64,000 nt of DNA from Pleurodeles waltl (taxonomy: Eukaryota; Chordata; Amphibia; Caudata; Salamandridae), in NCBI RefSeq assembly GCF_031143425.1, contig NC_090437.1, positions 846,499,978-846,563,977 on the forward strand, read 5' to 3'. The notes beneath the pieces were generated by a model. The model ran no database searches. It was not told the origin of the DNA and saw only the letters and a list, made by a program, of their open reading frames with translations. Positions 57,016 through 64,000 of this stretch are shown piece after piece. Position 1 is the stretch's first letter, and every line of letters starts with the position of its first letter. A program made the translations under genes and the position numbers.

Positions 57016-57303
57016 CACCTGCACTTGTTCTCCGCCAACCTTTTCATGGCGATCAGACCGCCATGAAAAGGCTGGCAGAAAACAAGGTTGTAATCAGCAG
57101 GGTGGTGCTGAGTTTAGCGCCGCCCTGGCTGATTACAACCTGCACCACCGTCAGCCTGTTAGGATCTGAGATCCTGGCAGGACGGCAGTAGGTTGGTGGT
57201 TGTGCCCACCAATCTCATAATGTGGCAGTCGGACCGCCAAAGCATTGGCGTTCTGACACTCACTTCAAAGTTTGCGGTCTTTGGACCACCAGCCTCGTAA
57301 TCA
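57016..57303. mobile_element. Degenerate foldback/MITE-like element
   Basis: Contains nested hairpins: aaccttttcatggcg / cgccatgaaaaggct (about 57040-57072) and aaggttgtaatcagc / gctgattacaacct (about 57092-57141). Its right part (ggtctttggaccaccagcct) resembles the left end of E3 (ggcggtctctggaccacca). Outer borders are unclear. Confidence 0.5.
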
Positions 57304-58227
57304 GGCGCATAGAGTTTACTTCACTCAGCAGTGTTAGATATTGATGTGTATTTTATGTGTGTTGTGAAATTAGGGACTGTGGGCTTGTGGAAAATATATG
57401 CAAAGAGCAGTCAACATAAGTTGGATGGTGTAAATGAGATCATGAATTGTCTCCAGAAATTATAAGCTTAGATGCTGTTGGACTGTCAGTCCTTAATTAG
57501 AAGAACTGGGGCCTTGTATACACTTGTCATGACAGAAAGTTAGCTTATTCAACTTGAATAATTACTTCTCCTGCTGCAATAGAATTGGAAACTGTAATAA
57601 CTGTGGTCCTTTTCTCCCCATAACATGCATATGGTCAGCTTAATATGATAGCATTCTGAAACAGCTGAATGTTTAATGCCATGATGTGCACAGATGCCGA
57701 GTCCAACTAAGACAATGTATCAAAGCAAATATTTAGCAAATTATATTTTTCATCTCACTGTAGCTGTTTGGTATTGTAGAGTGTATGACAATCACCAGAG
57801 TGTTACCTCTCTAGCAGCCTTAAAACAAAATATTAGCATACAAAATTTGGAATTACTTCAATTACATTATGTAAATTTGCTGTTTAGATATGTGTTTGGA
57901 CTAATTTGTAAATGATTTATAAATTACATGTTAGTATTTCATAATGTTACTTCAAAGTTAATTTAGCAATCATTACTGTTTTTATTCATGATTGCCGTTA
58001 AAGATTTCTTTTTCATAAAATGAAAATAATTTTTCTTGGGTGAAAAACCATTCCCCTGTTACTCAAACAATGATGAAAATCAGGGTTAATGGTGTTACTA
58101 AGTTAAACAAAGGTCCACAAATATCTTTGTCTAAAGGGTCCTTGTTTACCATGTAACCTACTGCTCTACACTAATCTCAATGAAAACTAACCTTTGTAAG
58201 TATATTGTTCTTTCATTGGTCATTAAG
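57304..58227. other. AT-rich unique sequence
   Basis: No repeat family or gene was recognised. If the following exons are real this would be upstream or intronic sequence of a host gene. Confidence 0.4.
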
Positions 58228-58388
58228 ATGGAAAAGGTAGCCTCAGTTCCTCAAGAGACAGAACTGCACACTGAACAGTTAACACCAAAAGATGATGCAG
58301 GTGGAGCATCCGAAAGAATAATCGAAAAAAGCGAGACAGGAATGATCCTAGTTCAAGGAATAGATGCACCGAATGCATGGCTGCAAAG
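58228..58388 (+). CDS. Candidate host-gene exon 1 of a pair
   Basis: 161 nt preceded by a pyrimidine-leaning tract ending CATTAAG and followed by AAAG|GTGATG. Read from ATG at 58228 it encodes MEKVASVPQETELHTEQLTP... through GIDAPNAWLQ, with an amphipathic, non-repetitive composition. The donor is phase 2 and matches the acceptor phase of the segment at 58796. It lies in AT-rich sequence free of recognised transposons. I do not recognise the protein. It could instead be an internal exon, or a chance ORF. Confidence 0.4.
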
Positions 58389-58795
58389 GTGATGGTCTGT
58401 CTTTATTAAGAAAGTGACGATTTGAAAAAGAAGTAAGTTAAGTCATGTCTGTTAAAATTATAAGTATGCAATGTGAGAATCTCGGAATGTCATGAAATTC
58501 TAAAATCCACAACTAAGATAACAAATGTTGTTAGAGGGAAGTAATGTATATGGGTCTGTAGTGATGTTGTTTCATGTATAAATCAATAGCAAACTTGCTA
58601 ATTTGGAAACATAAGACAGCAGACCCTATTACATCTTATTGACAGTGTGTTTATAGTGCTATATTTTTTTTTAAATGATGACAAAGAGAATGCATTGCTT
58701 TTGTCTGGAAAATTGGTTAAAATGATGCACATTGTATAATTTCTTTTACAGTGCACTGTTATTAAATTGCTCTTGTGATATATTTGCATGAGCAG
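58389..58795 (+). other. Putative intron between the candidate host exons
   Basis: 407 bp, AT-rich, starting GTGATG and ending ATGAGCAG. The intron starts after the second codon position (phase 2). Confidence 0.35.
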
Positions 58796-58955
58796 GTCAA
58801 TGTATCCAAAAGAACAACAGCTAGAATGGATAGAGTGTGAAAACCGCAGACAGTGGATACATTCTGACTATGCAGATGTGCAAATAACAGAACATTTGTT
58901 TGGCCAAAGCATTTGGTTGAGGATGCCACAAAGAATTTCCGCTTGCACTGGACAG
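58796..58955 (+). CDS. Candidate host-gene exon 2 of a pair
   Basis: 160 nt between GAGCAG and CAG|GTAAAT, a good donor. Taking the phase from 58388, it reads (R)SMYPKEQQLEWIECENRR, then QWIHSDYADVQITEHLFG and SIWLRMPQRISACTGQ, rich in Trp, Tyr, Cys and charged residues, unlike the surrounding low-complexity frames. It ends in phase 0. The family is not recognised. The compatible phases and open frames across both segments are the main support. Confidence 0.42.
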
Positions 58956-60484
58956 GTAAATATGCATCCTAATATTGCAATATATGCACTACTTCTTGAA
59001 TGGGAAAGTGCTAAATTATAAGACATACTAAATATGGATGATAAGGCAGTTTGTACTGCACAACTCCCCAATTATATTTTATGAACGATACAAGTGATGC
59101 TTTTACTATTCCTCCCACACTATTTGCAAATGAGAATCCATGATAAATAATTAGGTGGTGAAGGATAATGACCTTTAACAAATACAGTAAAACCAGGAAA
59201 AACATATTTCCATTTATCCCAATGTATACCCCATGACATAATTTGAGGATGGTATTCCTGCATGTTCTCCCTTTAGGTTGGACCTCAGGCAAGATGCTAA
59301 AGACAGATTTTCTCACATTCATTAATACAGCAGAATACTGAAATGTCATGCATAAGAATGCTTATCCAATTGTTTTTGGCATTCCCAATACAGGTATATC
59401 TTGCTGTATAAGTGAACCCCCACACATGTGAAATTAAGATCATTTAAAAGTTTTTGTGAAATGTAATTTCAAGCTGTTATCAGTAAAACTGCTCTATGCA
59501 AGTAACTAGTCAAAATTAATTTGGTTTAAATAAAGTCACAGAATTAGAGAAAATGTTGGATACCAATGCATCAGAAGACATTTCTTAAGTATGATACTGC
59601 AGAATTCATTGCATTTCATGGTAATTGAATAGAAGAAATCTATTCAGTTAAATTTATTCATTAAAACATTTCATAGAATATTTAAGGGCTAGGCATTACT
59701 ATATTTTAATATGCTTGAACAAGTATTTCTTAAAATGAGTGAAAGAGAAACATGCATTGCATTCGGTGGCATTGCTTTTCAAATAAAAATGCCAAACTGA
59801 CTAAAAAGTAATTAATATTGAAATAGTATTTTTTAGACTAAGAAATAGCCTGAAAATCAGCAGTATTGAGAATTTACTTACAGAAGATGAGATGAAGGCA
59901 TGTGTCTCTAAGTATTTTTCAGAATTTTTCCCTTTTGTCTGTTTAAAACATGTACTCATAGTTACAAATATACTGAAACAAAATGCATTTATCATATTAG
60001 TGTAATGTGTTTAGGAACCAGTCATATGCTACAGGGGGTTGCTCGGTGTTTGAAGATAACTCAAAACATTGAAAAGCCATCCCTTTCGAAATTCCTGTAC
60101 TCTTTTCAAAAATTTAGTTAATAAGGAGAACATTTATGAACTATCCATCTCTCTTCTAACCATTAATCAACTTCTTTTCAAAAGCACATTCCTCCATAAT
60201 TACATAGTGATGTCATAAGGATGCTTTACTACATTAACCAGGGCCTTCAGCTGTATGAATGAAACTGAGACTCATAGTCCATGTTGAATCTGCAACATAA
60301 GTAGACATTAAGAGCAGAACATATGGTTAAGAAGTAATGTAAACTTGTCAATGAGTCTTAAAATCTAGATCAGAGATATGTGCAAAAAACAATACTGTCC
60401 TAAATGAAGAAATAATGTGAAGTGCTATGGTGAATGTATTCATCCAAAAAGAACACGCCTGACTCATAGACTAGGAATTTATAT
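58956..60484. other. AT-rich unique sequence, possibly intronic
   Basis: About 1.5 kb with no recognised gene, exon or repeat. Confidence 0.4.
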
Positions 60485-61275
60485 GTATACCAAGGCCCAG
60501 ATTTACAAATATTTTAGTCAAGCACATGTGCATCCCTTAAGGGCCTATTCACAACCTGCATTTTATAAAATGCTATATACAAAAAGGTTATATCTCGGAA
60601 CCACGGGTGCCTAAACCACCTGTGGCTCAACAACAAGGTCGGAACAATGACCTTGTTCTAACCACTAATGCTTTTACCACAAATGCATTTACAACGATTT
60701 TACCATTGTAAACGCATTCCTGGTAAAGGCATTAGCAATCAGCATGCATGACCCAGCATGCTTCCACCCTAGCCCCCCACCCCACCTAAACCTAAACCCA
60801 GACCTCCCTCCTCCCCCATAAACCCTAATCACCCCCAGCCCCCCACCCCACCCCAAAAACTAAAAATACCCCAAGTCCCCAGCCCGCCCCTAAAACCTAA
60901 ACCCCCAACCCCCCAACCCAACCCTTAAATCTAAACCCTGCCCCCCAAACCCTAATCACCCCGAGCCGCCCCCCAAAAACAGCCCCAGTCCCAGCCCAAC
61001 TTACCTCCTCCTTCACCTCGTCCACTCTGACTCCCTTCTTCTCTACCTTAACCATGCATGTACGTTGTTCAGACATGCGTGGTTAAGGTACCAAAACCAG
61101 GAAGTTGTGGAAAACGAAAGCGTTGTTTCGCTTTCGTTTTTCACAACCTCGTGGTTCCGGGCTCGTTCTTCCGGGTGTTTCCCATACAAAGATACTTGTA
61201 GGCTGTATACCTTTGTCTTTCCTGTGGTTTTTGTGTGGCAATCTCCACCCCAAGAGTCTCTGCATAGGTAGGTAT
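60485..61275. repeat. Composite repeat with C-rich tract and hairpins
   Basis: Begins aaggcccagatttacaaata. It contains a degenerate C-rich tract (60770-61000) and two hairpins: around 61048-61090 (accttaaccatgcatg / acatgcgtggttaaggt) and around 61104-61150 (ttgtggaaaacgaaagcg / cgctttcgtttttcacaa). Probably a non-autonomous element, but its borders are not clear. Confidence 0.4.
60770..61000. repeat. Degenerate C-rich/cctaaa simple repeat
   Basis: Irregular units such as cctaaaccc, ccccaaccc and ccctaatcacccc. It resembles telomeric CCCTAA only loosely. Confidence 0.7.
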
Positions 61276-61540
61276 ATGTTATAAATTAATCAATAAATCA
61301 AATGCATTTGTTAAGCGTGCAGCTGTTTCGCCCGAAGTCTCCCTGCACTCAACACCATGTTAAAGTAATAAATATGGAAGGTACAAAGGGGATTGGCTGG
61401 AAAATTGGGAATACTTATGATTAAAGTGAAGGGGGTTGGAGGGAGTAAGGATGGGTTTAGGGAGAGTCATGGAATATGAGGGAAGGGGGTTAGGGAGAAA
61501 AGTCGACCCACCCACAAAAGAGTACGCTATTCAAGAAATT
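61276..61540. other. Unassigned sequence
   Basis: About 265 bp, partly purine-rich (ggagggagtaagg, gggaagggggttag). Nothing recognised. Confidence 0.35.
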
Positions 61541-62037
61541 TATGGGTGAATTTAAGAAAAGTGGTGCTGTATCAAATGCAGCACCTCCTTTCTTGTGCCC
61601 CCCCGTACCCACCTTACGCCACCATGTGTGTGCCATATTTAAGAAATTAGACACCATGGAGGTAGTTAGAAGAATAGCGTCAACATTTTTTACGCTATTG
61701 TGGTGCTTTGCTACACTACAGTCAAATATTTTGCTGCTAGTGTAGCAAAGTGAAAGGAGGCCCATTGATTTAAATGGGTGGGTCATTTTGATGCCTGCTC
61801 TGAGTAGGTGTTAAAAATGACAGAAAAAATTGCACAGTGCAATCTTTAAAATTTCACTGCACCATTTTTTTGGCCTCCTAACGTGGAAACGCCACACTTG
61901 CATACATTGTGACTGGCGCAGGCATAATGTGGTGCAAGGGGTTACAAAGTGACACAATGTATGTATTGTGCCACTTTGTTAATATGACGTGGGGAAAAGG
62001 CCACCTTACCGCCACCTTAGTATCAACAAAATGACAC
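61541..62037. repeat. Probable non-autonomous interspersed repeat
   Basis: About 500 bp with internal dyads: aagtggtgctgtatcaaatgcagcacc, ctacactac...gctagtgtagcaaag and aaagtgacacaatgtatg...attgtgccacttt. No coding potential. Confidence 0.4.
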
Positions 62038-62040
62038 TAA

Positions 62041-64000
62041 GGGGGTCATTCTGACCTCAGCGGTAAAAGGCGCTTACCGCCGGTCAGAAGACCGCCATAA
62101 CACCGCCGCGGCCGCGGAAAGCCGCCACGGTCATTCTGACCCACAGCGGCCAAACCTCCAAAAATCCGACCTCCACTGCAGGCCGCCACATCAGCGGGCA
62201 GCGATAAACTGGAGATGACCAAACCTCCACCGTCACGCCAACAGAAATACGCCCATGCCATTTCGACCCACGAATCAACACGGCGGGCTTTCCAACGCGG
62301 TATTCCATTGGCGGTACACACCGCCGCGGTCAAAATACACACACAGCACCAAAACACAGGCACATTGGACAATTACAAATACACACACCTGATACACATA
62401 CACAACCCACTCCCACACAATCAATCAACTATAAAACACACCCCCACATCACCCACAAACCCCTACGACCACAATTACTGAGAGAAGGAGAGAGAGACAC
62501 AGCAGACAATCCATAGCAATACACACTGAGGCACACTACACCATCACACACACCACATAGTAGCACAAAGCACCACACACCAACATACTCATCATCACAT
62601 ACACCACCCCACACCTCACCCACACCACCCCATGGCACCCCAAAGGCACCCACGCTTTTCGGACCAAGAACTCCGGGTGATGGTGGAGGAAATCCTAAGA
62701 GTGGAACCCCAGCTCTTCGGCTCACAGGTGCAGCACACCAGTATAGCTAGGAAGGCGGAGCTATGGCAGCGGATCGTGGACAGGGTCAACGCGGTGGGAC
62801 AGCATCCCAGGAATAGGGAGGACATCCGCAAACGATGGAACGAACTACGGGGGAAGGTCCGATCGATGGTCTCCAGGCACAACATCGCGGTCCAGAAGAC
62901 TGGCGGCGGACCCCCACCCACCCCTCCCGAATTTACATCAAGGGAGCAAGAGGTCTTCAACATCCTGCATCCTCAGGGCCTCGCAGGAGTAGCCGGAGGA
63001 ATGGACTCTGGTAAGTCCAATCTCAACTACTATATCCCCCCCACCCCACCAGCATGCCAACCCACACCCCCACCCTCACCCCCAAACCCCCAGCACACAT
63101 CCTCCCTGACAATGTCTCACCAGCACAACCCACCCATCCCAACACCAACTCCTGCATGCCAACACAATCCATGGACACCCATCACCCAAGCATGACCACT
63201 GCACTTACCCCCCCCCACTAACTACCCTCACAACACCTCCCTCAAGGGAATGCCTGCACTGGGGGACGAGGGCACCCATAACACGCACGCCATTGCACAC
63301 ACAGAAACAATAACCAAACTCTCTTACCCCATGCAGGACCCGAACGCCAACACACCAGCCAGGAGGGTCCAGAAATGTCCATCCCACCCCCGGAACAGGC
63401 CCACAGTGAGGACAGCAGCTCTGTCGACACTGAACCTGATGACCAGCCCGGACCATTGGGGACCTCTGGGCAGTCGGTTCCCCTCAGGCAGCCACAGGCC
63501 ACACCAGACCCGACCCCCTCTGCCAACACCAGCACAGCTCCCACCCAGCGGGCCCATGCCTCTGTCTCTAGGACACGTCAATCAGCGGTGTGTCTGCCAC
63601 TACAGGGCACCCAGGCTAACCCAACACCCCAACAACAACAGGGACCTGGGGGCAGTGGGAGCGGGCACACCGTCCAGGAGAGAGAGGCCGGGGGAAACCG
63701 GGCAGCTCGGAGGGCTGCTGTGCGACAGGGGGGGGAGGTGAGGCCCAGGGAACCCACTCTCCAAGAGGCCCTCACCACCATCATGGGGGCCTACCACCAC
63801 TCCCAAGAGACGATGGCGACGGTACTGGCCAGGTTCACGGAGATCCAGGCACAGCAGGAGGAACGCTACATGGGGTTCAGGGAGGAGCTGAGAATCATCG
63901 GGACCGCAATGGGGACCATTGTCCTGGCCCTCAACAGGATAGAAGACGCGTTGCGGGACCATTTGGCACCACACAGGGCCCCTGTCACTAGCCCGGACCA
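62041..64000 (+). mobile_element. PIF/Harbinger DNA transposon E4 (right part outside window)
   Basis: Left end GGGGGTCATTCTGACC at 62041 preceded by taa (62038-62040). The subterminal region (gcggt/accgc-rich, to about 62340) aligns with the right end of E2. A CA-rich leader and gene B follow. The strand is that of gene B. Only the gene B side of the element is inside the window. Confidence 0.85.
62632..64000 (+). CDS. E4 gene B: NAIF1-like Myb/SANT DNA-binding protein, open to window end
   Basis: Exon 1 is 62632-63010 (379 nt, MAPQRHPRFSDQELRVMVEE), intron 63011-63336 (GTAAGT...TGCAG), exon 2 from 63337, partial at the window edge. I translated the joined frame (347 codons so far) and found no stop or frameshift, unlike the E1 and E2 copies. 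The N-terminal ~85 residues are a Myb/SANT-like domain (VEPQLFGSQVQHTSIARK, RNREDIRKRWNELRGKVRS) with Trp and Arg/Lys spacing of the NAIF1 family. Then come a Pro run, an acidic Ser/Asp segment (EQAHSEDSSSVDTEPDDQPG), a Gln/Gly-rich stretch, and a C-terminal helical region (LQEALTTIMGAYHHSQETMA, ERYMGFREELRIIG) likely to mediate oligomerisation. The expected role is nuclear DNA binding at Harbinger ends. It may still be functional. Confidence 0.85.

Noticed and set aside
57694..57915. A 73-codon plus-strand frame in the AT-rich stretch
   Set aside because: No splice borders, composition typical of AT-rich noncoding DNA, and no recognisable motif.
60770..61000. Interstitial telomere sequence
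   Set aside because: The tract is C-rich with occasional cctaaa or ccctaa, but lacks regular TTAGGG/CCCTAA tandem units.
1..64000. tRNA, rRNA or bacterial-type operon features
   Set aside because: No cloverleaf, rRNA similarity, Shine-Dalgarno-led operon or prokaryotic gene density was seen.

Overview
The window is eukaryotic nuclear DNA from a very repeat-rich vertebrate genome. Introns with GT/AG borders, vertebrate-type PIF/Harbinger transposons, an L2-like LINE, a long-LTR retrotransposon and foldback MITEs fill almost all of it. A salamander or newt is my best guess; that is inference from the element mix, not a direct identification.\n\nLayout. E1 (1-31023) is a PIF/Harbinger element entering from the left, with a NAIF1-like Myb/SANT gene (B, +), a HARBI1-type DDE transposase (-) and a second Myb/SANT-like gene (A, +). 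Its right part is split by one LINE insertion (about 7061-30539), made of a near-complete L2-like ORF2 plus a 20-kb array of sixteen 1.27-kb monomers exactly where the 5' UTR belongs. A hexamer (ggtgtt) flanks the whole LINE-plus-array block. 31024-32512 holds a foldback element. E2 (32513-49306) is a second Harbinger in inverted orientation with both ends and a TAT target-site duplication. It is interrupted by a 613-bp MITE and by a 7.3-kb LTR retrotransposon whose 2.12-kb LTRs are nearly identical and whose only gene is a 940-codon Gag-like ORF. E3 (49617 to about 55110) is a truncated Harbinger with transposase exon 1 and gene A. 55110-62040 is mixed: unclassified decayed coding sequence, a near-perfect TTA-flanked MITE, further foldback repeats, and two phase-compatible exon-like segments (58228-58388, 58796-58955) that may belong to a host gene. 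E4 (62041 to window end) is a fourth Harbinger whose gene B copy is open to the window edge.\n\nHow the genes fit together. E1 and E2 show the same unusual architecture: transposase exon 1 sits next to one terminal inverted repeat, then a long first intron that contains gene A on the opposite strand, then transposase exons 2-3, then gene B converging on the transposase. In E2 the exon 1/exon 2 reading phases match, which supports the long intron. In known PIF/Harbinger elements a Myb/SANT-like protein partners the DDE transposase; here there are two different Myb/SANT-like proteins per element. Almost all copies carry frameshifts or stops, except gene B of E4 and the Gag-like ORF of the LTR element.
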